A stretch of 22,241 nt of DNA from K189A clade bacterium (GTDB lineage Bacteria > Pseudomonadota > Gammaproteobacteria > Pseudomonadales > Azotimanducaceae), in contig RKSB01000073.1 in the NCBI GenBank assembly GCA_007571095.1, positions 1 through 22,241 of the forward strand, written 5' to 3'. The number at the start of each line of letters is the position of its first letter. The first letter of the stretch is position 1. The translations under genes and the position numbers were made by a program. The notes under the pieces were generated by a model, which saw only the letters and a list, made by a program, of their open reading frames with translations, was not told the origin of the DNA and did no database searches. Positions 15,558-22,241 of the stretch are shown in pieces.

Positions 15558-16682
15558 CTAATAGTCACTCAGAGCAGCATATCGGGCGCGATGCCATGCT
15601 GCATGGCCGAACAGGTTTTCCAATACTCTTGACCGCTTCAGGTAAAGGCCTATGTCGTGTTCGTCGGTCATGCCGATTCCACCGTGCAGTTGAATGGCTT
15701 CAGCGGTGATTCGGCGGGCGACATCGCCGACTTTTGATTTGCACAGGCTGGCGGCAAGAGAAAGTTCCCTGCCATCGGCCCTGGTTGCACAATCGAGGCC
15801 GCCCAGCACTGCTGATCGGGCCAATTGGAGTTCACAGAACATGTCGGCCATTCTGTGCTTAAGGGCTTGAAAGGAACCCACCAGGACGCCAAACTGACGC
15901 CGTTCGGTCAGGTAGCCAAGCGTCATTTGAAAGGCCTGCTCAGTTACGCCGAGAAGCTCTGAGGCTACACCCAAAGTCGCCAGGTCCAGCAACTGTTCAA
16001 TCGAGTGGCCGGCTGAATGAAGTTCCCCCAGCAGTGCCTGTGAACCCAGTGAAACCGAATCAAATTTCAGTAAGGCCGCCGGCCGGCTGTCTACTCTTTG
16101 CAGAGGGCTTCGGGTTAATCCGGCGGTCTCGGACGGCAGCACAAAAAGCGAGAGGGCATCGCTGTTGCCTGTTTTGGCGAGAAGAATGAAAAAATCAGCA
16201 TCCATACCGTCGATGACCGGACCTTTTTCGCCATTCAGCACAAAGCCCTCTTCAGACGTTTCAGCTTGAAACTTCACGTCAAAAGATCGGTAGTGAGGGC
16301 CTTCATCCAGAGCAAAGGCGAAACAGCTTTTTCCCGAGGCAATGGCTGGCAGCCAGGCTTTCTTTTGTTGCTCGTTTCCGTAAACCACAAGAGCCTGAGT
16401 GCTCAGTAGTGCCGTGCTGACCATGGGTGCCGCCGTCAGGTTACGACCCATCTCGATGAGGACAAGACCCAGTTCATAGACGCTCAGTTCCGACCCGCCG
16501 TACTGCGCCGGTATCAGCATACCGCCCCATCCGAGATCGCACATTTCTTTCCACAACTGGCGATTCCAGGCGGAGCCAGCGTTTCGCAACAGCCTCAGTT
16601 CTGCGGTCGATGCCCTCTCCGAGCAGAAGTCCGCCGCCGACCGCTGAATCATCTGTTGTTCTTCGCTGAGTGCAAGAGCCAT
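15558..16682 (-). CDS. Acyl-CoA dehydrogenase family protein lacking the usual catalytic Glu
   Basis: 374 residues, normal family length, with the three-part fold: helical N-terminus (SEEQQMIQRSAADFCSE, GWGGMLIPAQYGGSELS), beta middle with FAFALDEGP and GFVLNGEKGPVIDGMDADFFILLA, and helical C-terminus (YLTERRQFGVLVGSFQALKHRMADM, then AIQLHGGIGMTDEH). These residues bind FAD and the acyl-CoA. The Glu of the YEGT motif, the usual catalytic base, aligns with Phe358 (ENLFGHA), and the alternative helix-G Glu position of isovaleryl-CoA dehydrogenase aligns with Ala. Such chains are known as non-catalytic or half-site partners in heteromeric dehydrogenases (steroid side chain, pimeloyl-CoA types). 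No partner lies next to it. The start is supported by AAGG eight bases upstream. It follows the dienelactone hydrolase gene by 40 bases. Confidence 0.88.
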   Translation of the reverse strand: MALALSEEQQMIQRSAADFCSERASTAELRLLRNAGSAWNRQLWKEMCDLGWGGMLIPAQYGGSELSVYELGLVLIEMGRNLTAAPMVSTALLSTQALVVYGNEQQKKAWLPAIASGKSCFAFALDEGPHYRSFDVKFQAETSEEGFVLNGEKGPVIDGMDADFFILLAKTGNSDALSLFVLPSETAGLTRSPLQRVDSRPAALLKFDSVSLGSQALLGELHSAGHSIEQLLDLATLGVASELLGVTEQAFQMTLGYLTERRQFGVLVGSFQALKHRMADMFCELQLARSAVLGGLDCATRADGRELSLAASLCKSKVGDVARRITAEAIQLHGGIGMTDEHDIGLYLKRSRVLENLFGHAAWHRARYAALSDY

Positions 16683-16722
16683 TGGTTAACCTTTTTTCGC
16701 TGCCTTGTTGCTGTTCGAGGGG

Positions 16723-17442
16723 CTACGAAAAAATCTCCTTGAAAAAATCGAGGCTGGTTCGCCACGACCGGTCGTCGGAAACGGCACTGTAAATGGTGCC
16801 CATGCCGGGGTTGTTGGCATCCGGGTTGGTAAAGGAATGGTAGGTATTGCCATAGGCGTGTATCTGCCAGTCCGCCTGAGCCGCCGCCATTTCCGTGGCG
16901 AAGCTGACCATCAAATCAGGTGGTACCATGGGGTCTTCGTATCCATGCAGCACCAGGACCCTGGGTTCAATTTTGGAAGCCGTTGGCTTCGGAAAAGGAG
17001 CCAGCGCGCCATGGTAGCTGATGACACCAAGCAGCGGCGCGTTATGACGTGCCAGATCGAGTACCGAAAGGCCGCCAAAACAGTAGCCTGTTCCGATCAT
17101 TCTGGATTTGTCGACGACCGCCTGTTCGGTCGCGGCTTTCAGACCACTTTGCAGTCTTTGCTGCAACATTTCCCGATCATCCAGAAAGGGCTGCATCAGG
17201 GCCTTGTTGACATCCGTACCACTGCCGAAGAGTCCTTTTCCGTACACATCCAGACAAAAGGCGGCATAGCCAAGAGCAGCAATTCTTCTGGCTCGTTCAC
17301 AGACGAATTCAGTACGCCCGTCCCAGGCGTGGACAATCAGCACTGTCGGCCTTTCTCCAGAGATGCTGTCATCCCATGCAAGATAGCCTTCCAGAACGGC
17401 ATCCCCATCTTTGTATTCAACATCTTTACCTACTACTGACAT
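16723..17442 (-). CDS. Dienelactone hydrolase family protein
   Basis: 239 residues, alpha/beta hydrolase of the dienelactone hydrolase family. Catalytic triad: Cys121 in GTGYCFGG, Asp170 in LHGYEDPMVP and His202 in YHSFTNP. The characterised family member hydrolyses dienelactone to maleylacetate in chloroaromatic breakdown, but most members, probably including this one, have other ester or lactone substrates. There is no signal peptide; the enzyme is cytoplasmic. I prefer ATG at 17442, seven bases after GGAG; an ATG two codons earlier (17448) lies too close to it. First gene of a probable three-gene unit with the acyl-CoA dehydrogenase and MFS genes, and divergent from apbE. Confidence 0.9.
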   Translation of the reverse strand: MSVVGKDVEYKDGDAVLEGYLAWDDSISGERPTVLIVHAWDGRTEFVCERARRIAALGYAAFCLDVYGKGLFGSGTDVNKALMQPFLDDREMLQQRLQSGLKAATEQAVVDKSRMIGTGYCFGGLSVLDLARHNAPLLGVISYHGALAPFPKPTASKIEPRVLVLHGYEDPMVPPDLMVSFATEMAAAQADWQIHAYGNTYHSFTNPDANNPGMGTIYSAVSDDRSWRTSLDFFKEIFS

Positions 17443-17463
17443 GCACATACTCCATTTTTGAAC

Positions 17464-17475
17464 TGTTTATAAACA
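17464..17475. promoter_or_regulatory. Palindrome TGTTTATAAACA, candidate operator
   Basis: A perfect 12-base palindrome about 21 bases before the preferred start of the dienelactone hydrolase gene, in an A+T-rich stretch where its promoter should lie. A repressor-type operator is plausible; the regulator is not identifiable in the window. Confidence 0.4.
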
Positions 17476-17522
17476 ATATAGACAAATGATCGATAAAACG
17501 CACTCTGTCGCCATCCAGTAAC

Positions 17523-17573
17523 TCCACTGGTCAGTTACCATTCCACCGGTCAATTATCCATTCCACCGGTCAG
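17523..17573. repeat. Three ~20-bp tandem repeats in divergent intergenic region
   Basis: Units start at 17523, 17542 and 17562 and share the core TCCACYGGTCA; the first two continue with RTTAYC-like sequence to lengths of 19 and 20 bases, and the third is cut short. Period 19-20 bases, close to two helical turns, so bound proteins would stack on one face. They lie 88-138 bases before the apbE start and 80-130 bases before the dienelactone hydrolase start. The core ACCGGTCA recurs in early apbE as the palindrome TGACCGGTCA (17689-17698). Confidence 0.6.
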
Positions 17574-17660
17574 CAAGAAGATACAACAAGGCACGAAGCT
17601 TTATCATACTCAAGAACGGGCGTGTATTAAAGTTTCGCCTGTACCGATACGGAGTAGTGA

Positions 17661-18761
17661 ATGAAACTGAATCGACTCGGCGAATCACTGACCGGTCAAG
17701 GCGTGCCTCTGTTGTTTCGGCATTTCAAATGCACCCGGTCTTTGGTCAGCAGAATCGGCCTGGCAGCCTGCACGATTATATGCCTGGCTGCCTGTGGTGA
17801 AAGCACGAATGTCCTGAAGATATCCGGCCGTACAATGGGTACTGGCTACCAGATTCAATTGGTTGGTCAGGCCTCAGAACAGCAGTTGCAACTGGTTCGC
17901 GAAAAAACCGAAAAGCGACTGAACGCGATTGACCGGAAAATGTCGACCTATCGACAGGACTCTGAAATCAGCCGCTTCAATTCCGCACCTGTCGACGTCT
18001 GGTTTGATGTCTCGTCAGAGATGGTTGAACTGGTCAGCCAGGCCGATGAATTGTATCGCTTGTCAAAGGGTGCCTTTGATGTTGGCGTAGGCAGTCTGGT
18101 TAATCTCTGGGGGTTTGGTTCGGAGGGCAGAATGGAGGCACCACCCGCAAATTCAGCCATTCGTCTGGCCCTGCAAAATTCGGGTGTTCAGCATCTGAAG
18201 TTCCGAACAAGGCCGCCTGCACTCTACAAAGCGAAGCCTTTGTATCTGGACCTTTCTGCCATCGCCAAAGGCTATGCCGTGGATCAACTGGCTTCGTTGC
18301 TGAATCGCAACGGCTGGTCTCGCTGGCTGGTGGAAATAGGTGGCGAAGTCAGAGTACAGGGCAGCAATGGCCTTAATTCGCCCTGGCGGATTGGCGTAGA
18401 ACGACCGAGTGAGAGGAGTCTGTCTGTGCAGAGGTTGATTCGACTGTCCGATGGTGCACTGGCCACTTCCGGCAATTACCGCAACTTCTTTTTTTATCGC
18501 GGCGTCCGCTATTCACACATGATTGATCCCAGAAGCGGGTGGCCGGTTTCTCACAACCTGGCGTCGGTCACTGTGCTGGACAAAAGTGCGGCCAGAGCGG
18601 ACGGGCTGGCGACCCTCTTGTATATAATGGGACCTCAAGAGGGCCTTGAACTGGCCGAAGACCACAACTTGGCCGCGTTGTTTATTCTGCAAGAAGGCGA
18701 GGCCTACGTTGAGTATCCGACTTCGGCCTTTACAATCAAGGAGAATCGACCAGATGACTGA
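17661..18761 (+). CDS. apbE: FAD:protein FMN transferase ApbE (lipoprotein)
   Basis: 366 residues. ApbE uses FAD to attach FMN covalently to Thr residues of Nqr/Rnf subunits (NqrB, NqrC) on the periplasmic side. Motifs in order: SGRTMGTGYQ (about 55-64), MSTYRQDSEISRFN, FDVGVGSLVNLWGFG, LDLSAIAKGYAVDQLA, WLVEIGGEVRVQG, ALATSGNYRNFF, YSHMIDPRSGWPV and ARADGLATLLYIMG. A lipobox CLAAC puts the lipidated Cys at residue 45. The leader is longer than usual; a TTG at 17742 would give a 17-residue one, but only the ATG at 17661 has a good ribosome site (GGAG, 8 bases). Its end overlaps nqrM by eight bases. In many genomes both follow nqrA-F, which is absent here. Confidence 0.95.
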   Translation: MKLNRLGESLTGQGVPLLFRHFKCTRSLVSRIGLAACTIICLAACGESTNVLKISGRTMGTGYQIQLVGQASEQQLQLVREKTEKRLNAIDRKMSTYRQDSEISRFNSAPVDVWFDVSSEMVELVSQADELYRLSKGAFDVGVGSLVNLWGFGSEGRMEAPPANSAIRLALQNSGVQHLKFRTRPPALYKAKPLYLDLSAIAKGYAVDQLASLLNRNGWSRWLVEIGGEVRVQGSNGLNSPWRIGVERPSERSLSVQRLIRLSDGALATSGNYRNFFFYRGVRYSHMIDPRSGWPVSHNLASVTVLDKSAARADGLATLLYIMGPQEGLELAEDHNLAALFILQEGEAYVEYPTSAFTIKENRPDD

Positions 18762-18921
18762 ATTTTTCCTGTCTTTTGCTGTACTGCTGGCGTTTTTTAT
18801 GCTGGCAGGTGTTGGAGTCTTACTCGCAAGAAAGCCGCTAAAAGGGAGTTGTGGTGGACTTTCGGCGTTGAAGGAAGGCGAGTCCTGTTCGGTCTGCGGA
18901 GCCAAAGGACAGCCCAAATAA
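18754..18921 (+). CDS. nqrM: Na+-NQR maturation protein NqrM
   Basis: 55 residues. One membrane helix (4-24, FFLSFAVLLAFFMLAGVGVLL), then ARKPLKGSCGGLSALKEGESC and a second C-x-x-C (C45, C48). This is the NqrM (DUF539) pattern. NqrM is needed to assemble Na+-translocating NADH:quinone reductase, probably by helping deliver iron to its NqrD/NqrE site, and the Cys at position 33 known to be essential in Vibrio is present here at 33. The ATG at 18754 lies inside the end of apbE (ATGACTGA), so the two are translationally coupled. Longer in-frame starts within apbE would lack the family's N-terminus. Confidence 0.9.
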   Translation: MTEFFLSFAVLLAFFMLAGVGVLLARKPLKGSCGGLSALKEGESCSVCGAKGQPK

Positions 18922-18989
18922 ATCGTTCGGCTATTCCTCGGCTCTCTGCCGAAGAAGCGAGCATGGCATGAAGCCGATCAAACAGTCTG

Positions 18990-20225
18990 TTGCGAATTAG
19001 CGATCTCATCTTTGTGGCCGCCCGCACCGGCATGGGAGTCGGGCGAGAGTCAAGGATTGCCCTTGTGATGCTGGCGGCAATGACTGGCCTGGGTCTTGGA
19101 GTGGGTGTTTTGATTGTCGTGTTGTCGGTAATCAATGGTTTCGAGGAGGCCTTGAAGGAGAGAGTGCTGAAACTCATTCCCCACATAACCCTTTACACTC
19201 CACAGGAGCCTGATGAACAGGGTGGTCTGGCATCAAGACTGAAAAACAACCCCGACATTGCTGACTACGACACCTTTGTCGAGAGCCTGGGTCTGGCCTC
19301 GTCTGCCGCCGGCGTGGCGGCTGCCCAGTTCAAAGGCTTGCCCTCAGGGGACTCAAGGACAAGCGGCTTTCTGGTTTCTTCGCTGACCGCCGAAAGCAGG
19401 CTGCCGACGGAGCCTTTCGAGGTCTTGCTGGGGAGCACTCTGGCCAAAAGACTGGGGCTGAGTATAGATGAAAAAGTTACTCTCACCGGCCCCAGTGTTC
19501 GAATAACTCCCTTTGGCATTTATTCGCGCAGCAAAAGCTTTCGAATAGCAGGCACCTTCACCACCTTCACCGAATATGATGCCGTCGCCGCCTTCATGAG
19601 CAGCCGGGATTTGCGGCGGCTGGTGGCCGAACAGGGACTTGCACAGGGCTTTCGAATTGATCTGAAGGATCTGTTCGCAGACGAAGCGGTGAGCAACAGC
19701 CTGCTGTCGAATGACCCGAACTGGGAGATCGAGGCCTTGAGTCACTGGACAATGACCCATGGCCCGCTATATGAGGCCGTAAAACTGCAAAAGGTCATTA
19801 TGTGGATACTGCTTTCCCTGATCATCGCAGTGGCAAGTTTCAATGTGGTCTCAGGAATCGTCGGGCTGATTCACCGAAAACGTTTCCACATTGCCGTGTT
19901 GATGACTTTTGGTGCCGACAGACGGGACATTCTTGATATTTTTCGTTGTCTCGGCCTGCTGATTGCGTTGACGGGAATTGCTCTGGGGCTTTTGCTGGGC
20001 GTGGGCATGAGTCTGGTTCTGGAAGACCTTTATCTCTACCTTGAAGGCCGAACAGCCAGCCAGTTGATGAGCGAATACTTTGTTCATTATCTGCCGGTGA
20101 GGATCTCCGTTTACGATCTGTTGCTGGTGATGCTTTTTGCCTTTTTGGTCAGCCTGCTGGCGGTGGTCACTGCAGCCGAGAGAGCCACCCATATTCGGCC
20201 GGCGAGCGTGTTGCGCAATGAGTAA
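18990..20225 (+). CDS. lolC: Lipoprotein-releasing ABC transporter permease LolC
   Basis: 411 residues. Together with LolD and LolE it extracts outer-membrane lipoproteins from the inner membrane and hands them to LolA. One N-terminal helix (about 23-47, ending VLIVVLSVINGFEEAL), a large periplasmic domain (about 50-265), then three helices near 268-290, 320-345 and 375-397. The sequence VLSVINGF and the terminal THIRPASVLRNE are typical of LolC/E. I call it LolC from gene order. The start is TTG at 18990 (the frame closes with a TGA at 18969); no clear ribosome site, so the exact start is tentative. It lies 68 bases after nqrM. Confidence 0.92.
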   Translation: MRISDLIFVAARTGMGVGRESRIALVMLAAMTGLGLGVGVLIVVLSVINGFEEALKERVLKLIPHITLYTPQEPDEQGGLASRLKNNPDIADYDTFVESLGLASSAAGVAAAQFKGLPSGDSRTSGFLVSSLTAESRLPTEPFEVLLGSTLAKRLGLSIDEKVTLTGPSVRITPFGIYSRSKSFRIAGTFTTFTEYDAVAAFMSSRDLRRLVAEQGLAQGFRIDLKDLFADEAVSNSLLSNDPNWEIEALSHWTMTHGPLYEAVKLQKVIMWILLSLIIAVASFNVVSGIVGLIHRKRFHIAVLMTFGADRRDILDIFRCLGLLIALTGIALGLLLGVGMSLVLEDLYLYLEGRTASQLMSEYFVHYLPVRISVYDLLLVMLFAFLVSLLAVVTAAERATHIRPASVLRNE

Positions 20226-20901
20226 GCCTTTCCTGCGGGCAATCGACCTGCACAAATCCTATCGTCAGGGCAACCGCCCGCTTTCGATTCTGCAGGGAGT
20301 GAATCTTGTTCTGGGGCAGGGCCAAAGGGTTGCGGTGACAGGCGTGTCGGGTTCGGGCAAAAGTACATTGCTCTACACTCTTTGCGGGCTGGAGCCGATC
20401 GATCAGGGCGAGATCCATATAGCCGATCTGGCGGTTCACAGGCTTAAACCCGATGAGGCCGCCCGGTTGCGTCGCCACCACATTGGCTTTGTCTATCAAT
20501 TTCACCATCTGCTCGCAGAATTCAGCGCGCTGGAAAATGTTGCCATGCCTTTGTTATTGAGAGAACTCTCGCGAGCCGAGGCAATGGCTCGAAGCAGGTC
20601 TATTCTGACGGATCTCGGTATGGAGGATCGATTAATGCACCGCCCTGCCCAGCTGTCAGGTGGCGAGCGTCAGCGAGTGGCTATCGCACGAGCCTTTGTC
20701 GGCCGGCCCGGCTGTATATTCATGGATGAGCCAACGGGCAGCCTGGATCGTCGAACTGCCGCTGAGATACAGGCTTTGGCCCTGCAACTCAGCGACAGAT
20801 TTCAGATTGCTCTGGTGGTGGTAACTCACAACCAGGCCCTGGCCAGTTCAATGGACATCATCTACAGGCTTGAAGACGGCACCCTGCAACGGGAAGCCTG
20901 A
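20218..20901 (+). CDS. lolD: Lipoprotein-releasing ABC transporter ATPase LolD
   Basis: 227 residues, the usual LolD length. Walker A GVSGSGKST (about 43-51), Q-loop VYQFHHLLAEFSALENVAMP (with the LolD-type QFHHLL), ABC signature LSGGERQR, Walker B CIFMDEPTGSLD and H-loop VVVTHNQ. It powers LolC/LolE from the cytoplasm. The ATG at 20218 overlaps the end of lolC by eight bases; a longer frame from 20137 lies inside lolC and is not used. Confidence 0.96.
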   Translation: MSKPFLRAIDLHKSYRQGNRPLSILQGVNLVLGQGQRVAVTGVSGSGKSTLLYTLCGLEPIDQGEIHIADLAVHRLKPDEAARLRRHHIGFVYQFHHLLAEFSALENVAMPLLLRELSRAEAMARSRSILTDLGMEDRLMHRPAQLSGGERQRVAIARAFVGRPGCIFMDEPTGSLDRRTAAEIQALALQLSDRFQIALVVVTHNQALASSMDIIYRLEDGTLQREA

Positions 20902-20904
20902 TTC

Positions 20905-22134
20905 ATGATGGACAAACTCGCCCTTTTAATCGGACTCAGATATCTGAGAGATATTCGAACCGGCCGCTTGTCGACCAGCAGTCTCTTCTCTCTGGGTGCC
21001 CTGATTTTGGGCGTTGCCGCTGTCGTGCTGGTGATGTCGATCATGAACGGTTTTCGACAAGAACTGAATCTTCGTCTGCTGGGGTCGATTGCGCATCTGG
21101 AAGCCGTGCACCCCCAACTGGTCAACCGTCCGACAAGCCTCGGCTGGTTTGAAAAAATCAAGGGGGCAGGCAGGTTTCTGCGCTTTGAGGCTTTGGCCTG
21201 GTCGAACAACCAGAGAAGTCAGGTGATTAGCGTTTTTGCTGTAGATCCTGAGAGCGAAAAAGACATCACTCGAATACCGGAACATCTCGTGATCGGGCAG
21301 TGGGAGAAGCTGAATTCAAGCCCCTCCGGTCTTGTGATAGGCGTGGCACTGGCCGATTATCTGGGTCTGGTTCCCGGCGACAAGCTTGACCTGCTGGTTT
21401 TGGAGCGACCGCTTCGAGGTTCTGCATCCAGACCAAAGCGGCTCACCTTTGAGGTGGTGGCTTTGTTTCGGCTTGGCTCTCAAGCCGACTACGCCTTTGG
21501 CTTTACTCGTCTCGAAGGCATTCAGGAACTGCTTTCGCCTGTCGGCTGGCCGGCCGGCTGGCGATTTTCTCTCGACGATGCACTTGCAGCCCCCGAACAG
21601 GCACCGAAGGTTGCAACAGCCATTCGCAACAACACCGGCCTTGCAGTAAACATGAGCAGCTGGGCCGATACTTTTGGCAGCCTGTTTCAGGCAGTTCGTC
21701 TGGAAAAAAGGATCATGTTCGTGCTGCTGACCTTTATTATCTTCATCGCCGCCCTTGGTGTTGCCGCTACTCAGATACTGGCGATTGAGCAGAAATTATC
21801 GGGTATAGCCATTTTGAGCGCCATGGGAATGACGACCGGCGGAATCATGAGAGTGTTCCTGATACAGGGCCTGTTGCTTGGTTTGACGGGCGTGCTTCTG
21901 GGTGCCGTGAGCGGAACGTTGCTGGCCAATTACATTAGCGACCTGATGGCCTGGTTCGAGAATATTCTCGGAGTGACCCTGCTGTCGGGTACCTATTTTG
22001 AAAAGCTGCCTTCTTTCTGGCAGTGGGGGGATCTGTTTGCGGTGACTTCGGTTACCTTGGTACTGACTCTGGCTTCCAGCCTGTGCTCGGCATTTCTTGC
22101 CGCTCGAGTTCGGCCAACCAGACTGTTGAGCTAA
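20905..22134 (+). CDS. lolE: Lipoprotein-releasing ABC transporter permease LolE
   Basis: 409 residues with the same plan as LolC: helix at about 22-47 (LFSLGALILGVAAVVLVMSIMNGF), periplasmic domain to about 265, then three C-terminal helices (IMFVLLTFIIFIAALGVAAT, VFLIQGLLLGLTGVLLGAVSG, LFAVTSVTLVLTLASSLCSAF) and the RPTRLLS tail. It follows lolD by three bases. Two adjacent ATG codons (20905 and 20908) are possible starts. LolE is the subunit that first binds the lipoprotein in the E. coli system; assignment as LolE rather than LolC rests on gene order. Confidence 0.93.
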   Translation: MMDKLALLIGLRYLRDIRTGRLSTSSLFSLGALILGVAAVVLVMSIMNGFRQELNLRLLGSIAHLEAVHPQLVNRPTSLGWFEKIKGAGRFLRFEALAWSNNQRSQVISVFAVDPESEKDITRIPEHLVIGQWEKLNSSPSGLVIGVALADYLGLVPGDKLDLLVLERPLRGSASRPKRLTFEVVALFRLGSQADYAFGFTRLEGIQELLSPVGWPAGWRFSLDDALAAPEQAPKVATAIRNNTGLAVNMSSWADTFGSLFQAVRLEKRIMFVLLTFIIFIAALGVAATQILAIEQKLSGIAILSAMGMTTGGIMRVFLIQGLLLGLTGVLLGAVSGTLLANYISDLMAWFENILGVTLLSGTYFEKLPSFWQWGDLFAVTSVTLVLTLASSLCSAFLAARVRPTRLLS

Positions 22135-22186
22135 GGCTCTTCCTCTTCGTTTAAGTTTCCTGCATTCAAAGGCCGGGCATCATTCG

Positions 22187-22214
22187 TCAGCCGATGTCGC
22201 ATCAGCCGATGTCG
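22187..22214. repeat. 15-bp direct repeat, two copies
   Basis: TCAGCCGATGTCG occurs at 22187-22199 and 22202-22214, period 15 bases. The two ATG codons inside it open the same frame, since the period is a multiple of three. Confidence 0.7.
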
Positions 22215-22241
22215 TCCGAGAGCGAAAAAAAAGTCCTGAAA
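22194..22241 (+). CDS. Possible start of a further gene (partial)
   Basis: An ATG at 22194, and a second at 22209 created by the 15-bp repeat, open a frame reading MSHQPMSSESEKKVLK to the window edge. The hydrophilic, Lys/Glu-rich start looks like a real N-terminus, but only 16 codons are seen and no clear ribosome site is present. A minus-strand frame is also open across this stretch. Confidence 0.25.
   Translation, partial: MSHQPMSSESEKKVLK

Noticed and set aside
17523..17573. Possible CRISPR array
   Set aside because: The repeats are contiguous without unique spacers, only three, and no cas gene is near; they look like operator repeats.
18926..18952. Hairpin TCGGC-TCTCT-GCCGA between nqrM and lolC
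   Set aside because: The stem is only five pairs and no T-run follows, so it is not a convincing terminator.

Overview
The window reads as chromosomal DNA of a Gram-negative gammaproteobacterium. PdxB, an AlaA-type aminotransferase, TusA, the LolCDE lipoprotein exporter and the Na+-NQR maturation factor NqrM together fit that class, and NqrM plus ApbE point to a sodium-pumping respiratory complex (often marine or halotolerant; this is inference). Genes are tightly packed, several starts are TTG or GTG, and no tRNA, rRNA, insertion sequence or CRISPR array was seen.

Region 1 (about 10600 down to 1, minus strand) is a nine-gene run that looks like one operon and leaves the window at its left end. 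It has a good sigma70-type promoter (10567-10595) whose -10 lies inside an inverted repeat. In transcription order it encodes: a periplasmic TPR protein with a TonB-like C-terminus; an exported Ser/Gly/Gln-rich repeat protein; an exported protein of unknown family; a membrane-anchored TPR/PEGA-like protein; a membrane-anchored protein with five PEGA-like repeats and a SUMF1/FGE-like domain; a 65-residue secreted peptide; a MotA/TolQ/ExbB-type channel; a cytoplasmic actin/Hsp70-fold (ASKHA-like) protein with an FHA-like tail; and a VWA protein whose N-terminus resembles the ExbD/MotB transmembrane helix. The last six genes are separated by at most 24 bases, and most junctions overlap. I infer an ion-driven, envelope-spanning machine of unknown function. 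It is the main candidate for an undescribed system here.

Region 2 (10674-13611) holds tusA and pdxB on the plus strand, a terminator-like hairpin, and alaA on the minus strand. Region 3 (13753-17442) holds msrB on the plus strand, meeting a minus-strand transcription unit dienelactone hydrolase > acyl-CoA dehydrogenase > MFS transporter, whose last stop codon overlaps that of msrB. The acyl-CoA dehydrogenase lacks the usual catalytic glutamate.

Region 4 (17443-22241) starts with a divergent intergenic region carrying three ~20-bp tandem repeats and a 12-bp palindrome. It continues on the plus strand with apbE and nqrM (overlapping), then lolC-lolD-lolE (first pair overlapping). ApbE attaches FMN to Nqr subunits and NqrM helps mature the same complex, but no nqrA-F genes are present here. 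LolCDE extracts lipoproteins from the inner membrane. The last ~100 bases may contain the start of another gene.
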